A stretch of 12,919 nt of DNA, from the NCBI GenBank assembly GCA_025356735.1, contig JANXRT010000108.1, positions 1-12,919 of the forward strand. Reading direction: 5' to 3'. The notes under the pieces were generated by a model. It saw only the letters and a list, made by a program, of their open reading frames with translations, was not told the DNA's origin and did no database searches. Of this stretch, positions 7,101 to 12,919 are shown in pieces (positions within the stretch are counted from its first letter, which is position 1; every line of letters begins with the position of its first letter). The DNA is from Acetobacteraceae bacterium (lineage in GTDB: Bacteria > Pseudomonadota > Alphaproteobacteria > Acetobacterales > Acetobacteraceae). Position numbers and translations under genes: made by a program.

Positions 7101-7330
7101 CAGGCCGACTGGCCGCAGCTGCACCGGTTGGCGAACACCACTTTGTTGCCGACCGCCGAGGGCGTGATCCGCGCGGTGTGGCTTTGGCCGAGATGCTCCA
7201 CCGTGACGGCGATGGAACCGTCCTCCAACGCGACCTCGACGTTGCCGAGCAGGATGAGGGTACGGCCCTTGGTGAGCACGCGCGGGTCGAAGACGCGGCC
7301 GAGGTCTTCGGACGAGAACGGCGTCGGCAT
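4133..7330 (-). CDS. SWIM zinc-finger SNF2/HepA-type ATPase (helicase-like)
   Basis: A 1065-residue protein. A SWIM zinc motif CxCx4CxH lies at C70, C72, C77 and H79. A long middle region of unrecognised family (about 100-585) follows. The SNF2 ATPase core starts at LRPYQQHGVDWLQ (about 597): motif I DDMGLGKT (622-629), Ia VVPTSLVTNW (652-661), DEAQ box (720-723), motif III SGTP (748-751), FLLRRTK (804-810). The helicase C domain has LLFSQFTSMLDLI (913-925), SLKAGGRGLNLTSADTV (964-980) and HRIGQ (1000-1004). All motifs for ATP hydrolysis and DNA translocation are intact. Bacterial HepA/RapA relatives remodel protein-DNA complexes or recycle RNA polymerase; the SWIM domain is a nucleic-acid or protein-binding module. 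The ATG at 7330 gives an N-terminus of normal type. The frame stays open to 7417, but that extension contains the hairpin at 7381-7404. Neither start has a good ribosome binding site. The gene appears monocistronic. Confidence 0.95.
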   Translation of the reverse strand: MPTPFSSEDLGRVFDPRVLTKGRTLILLGNVEVALEDGSIAVTVEHLGQSHTARITPSAVGNKVVFANRCSCGQSACSHLAAGCLAALDRFPVLRRPPSQDGRGQDNFLGALAPPAEERSRLVFELSPGEPPHACFVSTFLIGERTGQLRTTTPARLLADRASSETTRIMARLLGGGDAGRSAVAPGAVPAVLGLMSRIGKARWHATGKKLVIGEERAFLANLPPDLPPKSGIILGDAGPWYVDAETGAVGRVRLRHPAAAPNPPPSPRVLRPGALQMVGKTPAATRPPAFQDRPRLRRAEPVSEIAADPIILERPVTPVLRLRRVDCPDDSGRMAPIDALTIDFDYDGMLTAADDERQFVRVPRAGGTENFVRRDRAAEAAALEALRQDGFSQMRIAEGPTAKGRTVYVYRGRDASERWQAFVTDRIPALQALGWRNQIDRDFGPRRVQSVGEYDLRVSDAASGSFSLDFGIEIDGARIPLLPILSRLLDRGGIDAAQIVDGELITSLEDGRILKLPAERIRRLLTVMSDLLEAARRTADGILLLPETEAAGVLDLEDLLTTRWENAAAIEAYAERFRGEAAIQPVAVPASFTATLRPYQQHGVDWLQHLRANGLGGFLADDMGLGKTAQTIAHIVIEQAEGRLVRPALVVVPTSLVTNWTAELVKFAPHLRVVVLYGADRHARRNELAGADVAITTYTVLTRDIEAMKKLAWHLVVLDEAQVIKSPDAKATKAVCQLNTTHRLCLSGTPIENNLQELWSEFAFLMPGLLGDRRGFAKRFRTPIEKNNDAVRRVQLIRRIKPFLLRRTKAEVATDLPPKHTILRRITLAPEQRELYETIRGTLYDKVREQIAGLSAAQSRIVVLDALLKLRQVCCDPRLVKLPSARLVDTSSKLDDLLDMVTEMIPEGRRILLFSQFTSMLDLIKPRLTEAGIEFVELRGDTRDRAEPVRRFEAGEVPLFLISLKAGGRGLNLTSADTVIHYDPWWNPAVEDQASDRAHRIGQTKSVFVYKLIAADTVEDRIVELQQHKANLANIALSEEGSLAGIEIDDLEFLFGETTERLAA

Positions 7331-7380
7331 AGGAGCGAGGGAACCTTCAGGTCTGGAATTTCGGATTGTAAATATTGGCG

Positions 7381-7404
7381 GCGCCACTCCCGGGAAAGTG
7401 GCGC
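7381..7404 (-). terminator. Hairpin between the small ORF and the SNF2 gene
   Basis: GCGCCACT (7381-7388) and AGTGGCGC (7397-7404) form a perfect 8-bp stem with an 8-nt loop (CCCGGGAA). It lies 62 nt past the stop of the small ORF and 51 nt before the SNF2 start, all on the minus strand. There is no T-run after it, so it may be a factor-dependent terminator, an mRNA-stabilising hairpin or a leader structure. The rest of 7331-7465 shows nothing else I can support. Confidence 0.45.
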
Positions 7405-7465
7405 AACCATGTAGCATGAAAAGTTTTCGCGGAAATGATCAATCGACGGGGTCGGCGTGCGAGTT

Positions 7466-7828
7466 TTATGCCTTGTTGCGCCAGCGCTCCAGGTCGGCGT
7501 CGAAATGCGTCGGGTTGCTGGCCTGGATCAGCTGCACCGCCATTTCCACTTCCTCGGGCAACGGGCGAAGCTCCAGGATGGCGTCGTCGTTGCGGGCGGC
7601 GTCGCGGAATGCGGTGTTGCTGTCCTCGGGCGACACGGCTTCCCGGATCGTGGCGATGAGGCCGCGATCGGCCGGCTTCTCGGCGGCGGCGATGCCGGCC
7701 TGCACCAGCCTGTCGCGCGCCAGATCGGCGTCGCCAGCGGTCGCGAAGGTGGCGCTGATCAGGCGGTCATTGACGGTCGCCTCGGGCGCGTGAAGCGGGC
7801 CGTTCACCGTAGTCGGGCCTTCAGCCAT
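7466..7828 (-). CDS. Small protein, possibly general-stress-protein (GSP17M/YflT)-like
   Basis: A 120-residue soluble acidic protein with no signal peptide or membrane segment. LISATFATAGDADLARDRLVQAGI (about 23-46) has the beta-strand then helix pattern in which a hydrophobic strand is followed by paired Ala/Asp helix positions. A second strand-helix unit follows (AILELRPLPEEVEMAVQLIQ), and the C-terminus ends FDADLERWRNKA. This layout resembles ferredoxin-like general stress proteins of the YflT/GSP17M type, whose members often end in a similar Asp-Trp-Arg segment. The match is by pattern only, so the function stays open. The ATG at 7828 is favoured by GGAG 7 nt upstream (7836-7839); the frame stays open upstream to 8041, but that extension overlaps the VOC gene and reads like non-coding sequence. 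It lies 100 bp downstream of the VOC gene on the same strand. Confidence 0.75.
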   Translation of the reverse strand: MAEGPTTVNGPLHAPEATVNDRLISATFATAGDADLARDRLVQAGIAAAEKPADRGLIATIREAVSPEDSNTAFRDAARNDDAILELRPLPEEVEMAVQLIQASNPTHFDADLERWRNKA

Positions 7829-7835
7829 GGTCGTT

Positions 7836-7839
7836 CTCC
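7836..7839 (-). promoter_or_regulatory. Ribosome binding site deciding the start at 7828
   Basis: On the minus strand GGAG sits 7 nt before the ATG at 7828. It supports the 120-residue form over a 191-residue reading from 8041. Confidence 0.6.
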
Positions 7840-7920
7840 GGAATTGGTTGCAACCGTGCAAACCGCGCAGTCCGGCCTGGCGTTCCATGGCTTTCCCGTC
7901 AGTGGAGCCGAGTTTAGTAA

Positions 7921-7939
7921 GGCCCCGCTTAGTGGGGCC
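7921..7939 (-). terminator. Hairpin overlapping the VOC stop codon
   Basis: GGCCCC (7921-7926) and GGGGCC (7934-7939) pair around a 7-nt loop that contains the TAA stop of the VOC gene (7929-7931). On the minus strand it is followed by TTACTAAAC, not a real T-run. It could attenuate read-through into the small ORF, but translation up to the stop would melt it. Confidence 0.35.
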
Positions 7940-8504
7940 GATCGCCGTTGTTGGTGCGGCGGTCGCCGGCCATCCACCTGGCCAGCTCGGAATGCGCGTC
8001 GCGGCGGCGCATGGCGGATATCTCCGCGGCACCCGGCGCATCGACGGTGAACTCCAGCTTCATGTCGTCGGGCGTCTTCAGGTACATCGACACGCAGTAG
8101 CCGTGGTCGATGACGCGAACCGGCACGCCGGCCGCCTGGCAGCGCCCGTTCAGCTCGTCGAACGTCGTCTGGCTGACCTTGAAGGCGCTGTGCAGGGAAC
8201 CCCCGACCTCCTGCACCACGGCGCGGTTCTTCTCCCACGCGTCGTCGTCGGCGAACTGGAAGAAGGCGAGCGCGCCGCCATCGGCGAACTCGAAAAAGGT
8301 GTGGGAGAAATCGACCTCGCGGCCAACCTCGGCGCGGAACACCCGTTCGCACCAGGTCGCGACCAGCGGGATGCCGAGGATGTCTTCAATAAAATGCCGG
8401 TTGACCTCCTGGTCCCTGACGCAGAAGGCCTGGTGGTGAAGGCGCTGCGGCAGTTCCCGCAGCGGCTTTCCGACGGTTGCGGTTTTATCGAGTTGCTCGG
8501 ACAT
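7929..8504 (-). CDS. VOC-superfamily (glyoxalase/dioxygenase fold) protein
   Basis: A 191-residue protein of the vicinal oxygen chelate superfamily. Two beta-alpha-beta-beta-beta modules are visible: residues about 20-85 (RLHHQAFCVRDQEVNRHFIED, then LGIPL, then FFEFADGGALAFFQF) and about 103-155 (SLHSAFKV, then YCVSMYLKTPDDMKLEFTV). Candidate metal ligands are H24, E72, H105 and E151, at the positions used by glyoxalase I-like and extradiol enzymes. Family members isomerise, cleave or transfer groups on small metabolites. The C-terminal 30 residues (MRRRDAHSELARWMAG and following) are extra. The ATG at 8504 has a strong AGGAGG 5 nt upstream (8510-8515). The gene is divergent from the MetE-like gene across a 71-bp gap, so they may share a regulatory region. 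The substrate is unknown. Confidence 0.88.
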   Translation of the reverse strand: MSEQLDKTATVGKPLRELPQRLHHQAFCVRDQEVNRHFIEDILGIPLVATWCERVFRAEVGREVDFSHTFFEFADGGALAFFQFADDDAWEKNRAVVQEVGGSLHSAFKVSQTTFDELNGRCQAAGVPVRVIDHGYCVSMYLKTPDDMKLEFTVDAPGAAEISAMRRRDAHSELARWMAGDRRTNNGDRPH

Positions 8505-8509
8505 GGCAT

Positions 8510-8515
8510 CCTCCT
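8510..8515 (-). promoter_or_regulatory. Strong Shine-Dalgarno of the VOC gene
   Basis: AGGAGG on the minus strand, 5 nt before the ATG at 8504. It fixes the VOC start and suggests efficient translation. The remainder of the divergent gap 8505-8575 contains no promoter I can call with confidence on either strand. Confidence 0.7.
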
Positions 8516-8575
8516 ATCGTTGATTCTTTCGATGCAGCGACTTTTTGGACCATAGCCGAAACCGGGGAAAACCAC

Positions 8576-9616
8576 ATGCCGTACCCGCAAAAGTTGATCC
8601 CGACCACCGTCGTCGGCAGCTATCCGCAGCCGGACTGGCTGGTCGATCACGCGGCGCTGTCCGCCCGGCTGGTGCCGCGCGTCCACGCCGAGGAAATCTG
8701 GCGGATCGATGTGGCAACGCGCGAGGCGCGCCAGGACGAAGCGACGATCGCCGCGATCCGCGAGATGGAGGAAGCCGGCATCGACATCGTGACCGACGGC
8801 GAAATCCGTCGCGAGAGCTATTCCAACTACTTCGCGCTTTCTTTGGAGGGCATCGACGGCGACAACCCGGCCCAGGTCATCGGGCGCACCGGGGCGATGA
8901 CGCAGGTGCCGCGGGTGGTCGGACCCATTCGCCGCCGGCGCGCGGTCGAGGTCCGCGACGCGGCCTTCCTGCGCGCCAACACCGGGCGCGCGACCAAGAT
9001 CACCATGCCCGGGCCGTTCACCATGGCGCAGCAGGCGCACGACGATTTCTACGGCGACGAGGAGGCGATGGCGATGGACTACGCCGTCGCCGTCAACGAG
9101 GAGCTTCATGCGATCAAGGCGACCGGCGTCGATGTCGTGCAGCTCGACGAGCCGTGGCTGCAGGCACGCCCGGAGCAGGCGGCGCGCTACGGCGTTCGCG
9201 TCATCGACCGGGCGTTGCGCGGCATCGAGGGCGTGACCGTGGTGCATCTGTGCTTCGGCTATGCGGCGATGGTCAGCCACAAGCCGTCCGGCTACTCGTT
9301 TTTACCGCAGCTGGCGAGTTCGGTCGTGAAGCAGATCTCGATCGAGGCGGCGCAACCGAGGCTCGACCTCGGCGTGCTGCGCGACCTCGGCGACAAGGTG
9401 ATTCTTCTTGGCGTGCTGGATCTCGGCACCCGTGTTGTGGAGACAGCGGCCGAGGTAGCGGACCGGCTGACCGCCGCGCTGGCGTACATCGGACCCGAGC
9501 GGCTGGTCGCGGCGCCCGATTGCGGGATGAAATACGTTGCGCGCGACATCGCTCAGGGCAAGCTGCGCGCGCTGGCTCAGGGCGCCGCGATCGTGCGCCG
9601 GCGCCTCGCCGGGTAA
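8576..9616 (+). CDS. Core MetE-like zinc methyltransferase (methionine synthase II family)
   Basis: A 346-residue protein equal to the C-terminal catalytic barrel of cobalamin-independent methionine synthase; the N-terminal half of full MetE (about 750 residues) is absent. The barrel begins LIPTTVVGSYPQPDW (7-21), with DGEIRRESYSNYF (74-86) in the substrate region and QLDEP (189-193) as a conserved acidic motif. The zinc ligands that activate the thiol are intact: H224 and C226 (HLCFG), E257 (SIEAAQ) and C316 (PDCGMKY). Enzymes of this shape transfer a methyl or alkyl group to or from a thiol. Archaeal and some bacterial core-MetE proteins use methylcobalamin, and relatives include coenzyme M transferases. 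The ATG at 8576 follows GGGGAAA at 8564-8570. Isolated from methionine biosynthesis genes and divergent from a VOC gene, it may serve catabolism rather than methionine supply. The 3' end is 34 bp from the convergent ligase stop. Confidence 0.93.
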   Translation: MPYPQKLIPTTVVGSYPQPDWLVDHAALSARLVPRVHAEEIWRIDVATREARQDEATIAAIREMEEAGIDIVTDGEIRRESYSNYFALSLEGIDGDNPAQVIGRTGAMTQVPRVVGPIRRRRAVEVRDAAFLRANTGRATKITMPGPFTMAQQAHDDFYGDEEAMAMDYAVAVNEELHAIKATGVDVVQLDEPWLQARPEQAARYGVRVIDRALRGIEGVTVVHLCFGYAAMVSHKPSGYSFLPQLASSVVKQISIEAAQPRLDLGVLRDLGDKVILLGVLDLGTRVVETAAEVADRLTAALAYIGPERLVAAPDCGMKYVARDIAQGKLRALAQGAAIVRRRLAG

Positions 9617-9639
9617 TCTGGCGGATATCGTCGCGGGGT

Positions 9640-9651
9640 GGGCGAACGCCC
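9640..9651. terminator. Small hairpin between convergent stops
   Basis: GGGC-GAAC-GCCC (9640-9651) is a perfect 4-bp stem with a 4-nt loop in the 34-bp gap between the MetE-like stop and the ligase stop. The stem is short and no T-run follows on either strand, so only weak termination could be expected. Confidence 0.25.
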
Positions 9652-11291
9652 TAACCGTGAACCGCCAGGTGGCCGTGGTACTTTTCGCGCAGCTCGGTTT
9701 TTAGCAGCTTGCCGGTGGCGGTGTGGGGCAGGGATTCGACGAAGATCACGTCGTCCGGCATCCACCATTTGGCGATCTTGTCGGACAGGAAGTTCAGGAT
9801 CGACTGCTTGTCCGGCTGACGGCCGGGTTTCAGCTGCACCAGCAGCAGCGGCCGCTCCTGCCAGGTCGGATGGGCGATGGCGATGACGGCGGCCTCGAAC
9901 ACGTCGGGGTGGGAGACGGTGAGGTTCTCGATCTCGATCGAGGAGATCCACTCGCCGCCGGACTTTATCACGTCCTTGAGCCGGTCGGTGAGCTGGACGT
10001 AGCCGTCGGGATCGATGGTGGCGACGTCGCCGGTGCCGAACCAGCCGTTCTCGTCCGTTACCTGGCCGCCCTCGTTCTTGAAGTAGCCGGAGATCACCCA
10101 GTTGCCGCGGACCTTCAGCTCGCCGACTGCCGAGCCGTCGTGGGGCAGGTTTTCGCCGTTCTTGCCCACGAGCTTGAGCTCGATGCCGTAGACCTGGCGG
10201 CCCTGCTTGATCTGCATGGTGACCATCCTCTCGCGGTCGGCGAGGTCGTGCTTGGCCAGTGGGGAGCCGGTGGTGGCGATCGGGCTGGTCTCGGTCATGC
10301 CCCAGGCCTGCAGCAGGAACACGCCGAGCAGGTCGTGGAATTTCTCGATGATCACCCGGGGAGGCGCGGTGCCGCCGGAGAATACGCTTTTCAGCTTCAG
10401 CTTCGACAGGTCCAGGCGCTCGCGGTGGGTCTCGATCCAGGCGAGGAAGGTCAGCCAGATGGTCGGAATGCCGCCGGCCTTGGTGCAGCCCTCCTGCTCC
10501 ATGAGCAAATAGAGGCTTTCGGGATCGAGCTTGGGGCCGGGCAGCACGAGCTTGGCGCCGCACATGGCGGCGGCGAACGGGATGCTCCAGGCGTTGGCGT
10601 GGAACAGCGGCACGACGACCAGGATGGTGTCGCGGCCGGAGAAGGCGAGGTTGTCCACGGCGCAGGCGCCCATGGCGTGCAGCACGGTCGAGCGGTGGCT
10701 GTAGAGCACGCCCTTCGGGTTGCCGGTGGTGCCGGAGGTGTAGCAGAGCGTTGACGCGGTGTTCTCGTCGAATTTCGGCCAGTCGTAGTCGGGCTGGGCT
10801 TCGGCCAGAAGCTCCTCGTAGCAGAGCAGGTTGTCGACGGCGACGGCCGGCATGTCGGCGCGGTCGCACAGCGCCACCCAGGCGCGGACGAGGGGCAGAT
10901 GGGGGGAAAGCTGTTCCACGAGCGCGGCGAAGATAGGATCGAAGAACACCACGCCGTCCTCGGCGTGGTTGAGGATGTAGCGCAGCTGCTCAGGGAACAG
11001 CCGCGGGTTGACGGTGTGCAGCACGCGGCCGGCGCCGGTGACGCCGTAGTAGAGCTCGAAATGGCGGAAGCCGTTCCAGGCCAGGGTGGCGACCGGGGTT
11101 CCGGCGGCGACGCCCAGCCCATGCAGCGCGTTGGCCAGGCGCCTGGCGCGACCGGCGACCTCGGCATAGGTGGTGCGGTGGAATTTTCCGTCGGCGTCGC
11201 GGGAGACGATCTCGCGGTCGCCGTGCCAGGTCTCGGCGTAGTTGAGCAATGTGGAGATGAGTAGCGGGCGTTGCTGCATCAGTCCAAGCAC
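9651..11291 (-). CDS. Acyl-CoA synthetase (DmdB/AlkK-type fatty or methylthio acid-CoA ligase)
   Basis: A 546-residue ANL-superfamily enzyme that adenylates a carboxylic acid and forms its CoA thioester. The P-loop YTSGTTGNPKG is at 184-194, followed by LYSHRSTVLHAM. GMTETSP (331-337) closes the adenylate site. GTGDVATIDPDGYVQLTDRLKDVIKSG has the ribose-binding Asp (D422) and the hinge after D436-R437. The catalytic lysine K528 lies in TATGKLLK (524-531). The N-terminal LGLMQQRPLLISTLLNYA and the P-loop context resemble medium/long-chain ligases and 3-(methylthio)propionyl-CoA ligase DmdB. The acid specificity cannot be read from sequence alone. The start is GTG at 11291, set by AGGAGG 5 nt upstream; the ATG four codons later is too far from it. 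The nitroreductase gene ends 27 bp upstream on the same strand, so they are probably one operon. Confidence 0.93.
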   Translation of the reverse strand: MLGLMQQRPLLISTLLNYAETWHGDREIVSRDADGKFHRTTYAEVAGRARRLANALHGLGVAAGTPVATLAWNGFRHFELYYGVTGAGRVLHTVNPRLFPEQLRYILNHAEDGVVFFDPIFAALVEQLSPHLPLVRAWVALCDRADMPAVAVDNLLCYEELLAEAQPDYDWPKFDENTASTLCYTSGTTGNPKGVLYSHRSTVLHAMGACAVDNLAFSGRDTILVVVPLFHANAWSIPFAAAMCGAKLVLPGPKLDPESLYLLMEQEGCTKAGGIPTIWLTFLAWIETHRERLDLSKLKLKSVFSGGTAPPRVIIEKFHDLLGVFLLQAWGMTETSPIATTGSPLAKHDLADRERMVTMQIKQGRQVYGIELKLVGKNGENLPHDGSAVGELKVRGNWVISGYFKNEGGQVTDENGWFGTGDVATIDPDGYVQLTDRLKDVIKSGGEWISSIEIENLTVSHPDVFEAAVIAIAHPTWQERPLLLVQLKPGRQPDKQSILNFLSDKIAKWWMPDDVIFVESLPHTATGKLLKTELREKYHGHLAVHG

Positions 11292-11296
11292 GGTCG

Positions 11297-11302
11297 CCTC
11301 CT
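11297..11302 (-). promoter_or_regulatory. Shine-Dalgarno that decides the GTG start of the ligase
   Basis: On the minus strand AGGAGG is followed by CGACC and then GTG at 11291-11289. The in-frame ATG at 11279 would be 17 nt away, outside normal spacing, so GTG is the start. Confidence 0.8.
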
Positions 11303-11318
11303 TTTTTGGCCAGCCTGT

Positions 11319-11993
11319 TCAGGCGTCGTGGAATGCAGTGAAATTTTCGACCGGCTCGCGTGGCGAAACGAGCGCGTTGGCGGGTTCGGCATCGTCAGCA
11401 TAACCCAGCGCCAAGCCGCAGACCACCAGCTCGTTGTCGGGGATCGGCAGATGGCGGCGGATGATGGCGTGGTAGTTGGCGAAGGCGGCCTGGGCGCAGG
11501 TGTCGAGGCCGCAGCCGCGGGCGGCGACCATGATGTTCTCCAGGAACATGCCGATGTCGAGCCAGCTGCCGAGGCCGAGTTCGCGGTCAATGGTGAAGAT
11601 CATGCCGACCGGGGCGCCGAAGAAGCCATAGTTGCGGCCGGCCTGCTTCGCGGTCGCCCCACGGTCGCCCTTGCCGATGCCGAGCAGGCCGTACAGCGCC
11701 CAGCCGATCTGGCGGCGGCGGTCGATATAGGGCGACTTCCAGGTTTTCGGGTAGTAGTCGTACTCGATCGCGCTCTCTACGCCGGCCTCGTGGGCGGCGA
11801 GGATTTCGGCGGACAGGCGCGCGCGGGCGGCGCCGGTGAGGACGTGGACGCGCCACGGCTGGGTGTTGGTCATGCTCGGCGACCGGCTGGAAACCGCCAG
11901 GATTCTCTCCACGGTTTCACGCGGAACTTCCTGGCCGGTGAACCCGCGTATGCTGCGCCGCGAACCGATCGCGGCCTCCACTTCCGGCTGCAT
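11319..11993 (-). CDS. Nitroreductase-family FMN oxidoreductase
   Basis: A 224-residue NAD(P)H/FMN enzyme of the nitroreductase superfamily. RRSIRGF (12-18) is the N-terminal FMN phosphate-binding motif, and SPSMTNTQPWRVHVL (38-52) is the usual NxQPW segment at the flavin. GLGSWLDIGMFLENIMVAA (about 139-157) is the dimer-core helix, followed by GCGLDTCAQAA, and the tail carries the LALGYADDAEPAN segment found near the FMN. Family members reduce nitroaromatics, quinones, enones or flavins. The sequence lacks the fused domains of BluB or FMN reductases. It sits between the MFS transporter (62 bp upstream) and the CoA ligase (27 bp downstream) on the same strand, which suggests it handles an intermediate of the imported compound. 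The ATG at 11993 has a weak GGGAAG ribosome binding site 5 nt upstream. Confidence 0.93.
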   Translation of the reverse strand: MQPEVEAAIGSRRSIRGFTGQEVPRETVERILAVSSRSPSMTNTQPWRVHVLTGAARARLSAEILAAHEAGVESAIEYDYYPKTWKSPYIDRRRQIGWALYGLLGIGKGDRGATAKQAGRNYGFFGAPVGMIFTIDRELGLGSWLDIGMFLENIMVAARGCGLDTCAQAAFANYHAIIRRHLPIPDNELVVCGLALGYADDAEPANALVSPREPVENFTAFHDA

Positions 11994-12055
11994 GTTTCTT
12001 CCCGTGCTGTATGTGCGGGAATTTTACACGTTGTTTCGCCGAGGCGCCAACGGGC

Positions 12056-12919
12056 CTAGCGGAACAGCACGGCGACCTTGGCGACGGTGATCCAGACGCC
12101 CCAGGCGACCGGGATGCCAATCGCCAGCCAGGCCAGCGCGGCGACGATGCCGAAGCCGCTATTGACCGTGGCCTGCGTCTGCGCGGCGGGTGTTATCGCC
12201 GAGTTCAGCGATTGCAGCTCGGCATCGGACATGAACCATTTGGCCGCCACCGGACGGACCAAAAGGTTAGCGACCAGCCCGATCACCAGCAGCCCGGCGA
12301 GCAGGTAGAAGGTCACGTCATAGACCGAGGCGCGCGGCACGCCCGAGGCGATCGCTGCGTCGCGCATGTAGCTGACGAGAACAGGCCCGATGACGCCGGC
12401 GGTGGACCAGGCGGTGAGCAGCCTGCCATGGATGGCGCCGACGAACTGGGTGCCGAACATGTCGGCCAGGTAGGCGGGAACGGTCGCGAAACCGCCGCCG
12501 TACATCGACAGGATGATGCACAGGCAACCCACGAAGATGCCGCGGCTGCCGGCATGGGCGGCCCAGGGTGCGGCGGCGTAAAGGGCTATCCCCAGCAGGA
12601 AGAACACGAAATAGGTCGGCTTGCGGCCAAGCCGGTCGGAAAGCGACGCCCAGAAGACCCGGCCGCCGATGTTGAACAGCGACAGCAGCCCGGTGAAGCC
12701 GGCGGCGATCGCCGCGATCGATGCCAGCTGGGCGCCGGACAGGGCGGAGAAACCGATATTGGGCAGGCCAAGCAGCTTGCCGCCGAAGATCTCCTGCAGC
12801 ATCGGCGAGGCCATGCTGAGCACGCCGATCCCGGCCGAGACGTTCATGCACAGCACCAGCCAGATGCACCAGAACTGCGGCGTCTTGTGCGCGTCGCGAA
12901 GATGGACCTGGCCGTGGGT
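12056..12919 (-). CDS. OFA-type MFS carboxylate transporter (5' partial) with C-terminal extra membrane segment
   Basis: Only the C-terminal 287 residues are in the window; the start lies beyond base 12919. The visible start of the second half, KTPQFWCIWLVLCMNVSAGIG, followed by ASPMLQEIFGG, is characteristic of the oxalate/formate antiporter (OFA) family of MFS transporters. GGRVFWASLSDRLGRK (about 85-100 of the fragment) is the conserved MFS loop between two helices. Hydrophobic segments fit six helices of the second bundle. After a hydrophilic linker (FMSDAELQSL to ATVNSG) comes a further hydrophobic segment, IVAALAWLAIGIPVAWGVWI (fragment about 258-277). OFA proteins exchange organic anions across the inner membrane. 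The specific substrate is not determinable; the CoA ligase downstream suggests a monocarboxylate. It is probably the first gene of the MFS-nitroreductase-ligase transcription unit. Confidence 0.9.
   Translation of the reverse strand, partial: THGQVHLRDAHKTPQFWCIWLVLCMNVSAGIGVLSMASPMLQEIFGGKLLGLPNIGFSALSGAQLASIAAIAAGFTGLLSLFNIGGRVFWASLSDRLGRKPTYFVFFLLGIALYAAAPWAAHAGSRGIFVGCLCIILSMYGGGFATVPAYLADMFGTQFVGAIHGRLLTAWSTAGVIGPVLVSYMRDAAIASGVPRASVYDVTFYLLAGLLVIGLVANLLVRPVAAKWFMSDAELQSLNSAITPAAQTQATVNSGFGIVAALAWLAIGIPVAWGVWITVAKVAVLFR

Noticed and set aside
7331..7417. Earlier start for the SNF2 gene at 7417
   Set aside because: The added 29 residues lack family similarity, there is no Shine-Dalgarno sequence, and the segment includes a perfect hairpin suited to a non-coding leader.
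7829..8041. Extension of the small stress-like ORF to 8041
   Set aside because: The added 71 residues overlap the VOC coding region, are rich in Arg, Pro and Gly, and a good ribosome binding site marks 7828.
9577..10869. Long Arg/Pro-rich frame on the minus strand and an opposing plus-strand frame (9723-10754) over the ligase
   Set aside because: Both overlap the acyl-CoA synthetase, whose ANL motifs are complete in its own frame; the composition is typical of shadow frames.
1..12919. CRISPR array, tRNA or rRNA genes, insertion sequences, toxin-antitoxin or phage defence genes
   Set aside because: I saw no regularly spaced direct repeats, no tRNA-like acceptor/TPsiC pattern, no transposase motifs and no defence-type neighbours; the cloverleaf at 2060-2165 has stems too long and no tRNA consensus bases.

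Overview
This is a GC-rich chromosomal window, densely coding on both strands. The gene content fits an alphaproteobacterium, possibly Rhodospirillales: an HU protein with a Lys/Ala/Pro tail, an OFA-family carboxylate transporter, a DmdB/AlkK-type acyl-CoA synthetase, a thiolase paired with a DUF35 protein, and a cloverleaf-shaped GGGGTTTGGGGC repeat. The lineage is inferred from gene style; no marker gene is present. There is no rRNA, tRNA, CRISPR array, transposase or phage gene.

Layout. (1) Positions 1-2055, plus strand: a compact operon of a thiolase-fold protein (5' end outside the window), a DUF35/OB-fold partner and a TetR regulator. The thiolase lacks the usual Cys/His/Cys catalytic residues and the DUF35 protein has lost its zinc-ribbon cysteines. 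(2) 2060-2165: a 106-bp cloverleaf inverted repeat between convergent genes. (3) 2174-4132, minus strand: an HU-like protein, a FAD-dependent oxidoreductase, and an AT-rich intergenic stretch. (4) 4133-7330, minus: a large SWIM-SNF2 helicase-like ATPase. (5) 7466-8504, minus: a small stress-protein-like ORF and a VOC (glyoxalase-fold) protein. (6) 8576-9616, plus, divergent from VOC: a short MetE-like (C-terminal domain only) methyltransferase with intact zinc ligands. (7) 9651-12919, minus: an acyl-CoA synthetase, a nitroreductase and the C-terminal part of an OFA-type MFS transporter, probably co-transcribed in the order MFS, nitroreductase, ligase.

How they may work together. Two modules look like carboxylic-acid/acyl-CoA catabolism. 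The 3' module would import a carboxylate, activate it with CoA and reduce an intermediate. The 5' module would make or break a carbon-carbon bond on an acyl-CoA, under TetR control. HU and SNF2 are DNA-acting housekeeping or stress functions. No link between the two metabolic modules is shown by the sequence. The most unusual item is the thiolase/DUF35 pair with degenerate active-site and zinc motifs, followed by the cloverleaf repeat and the MFS C-terminal extension.
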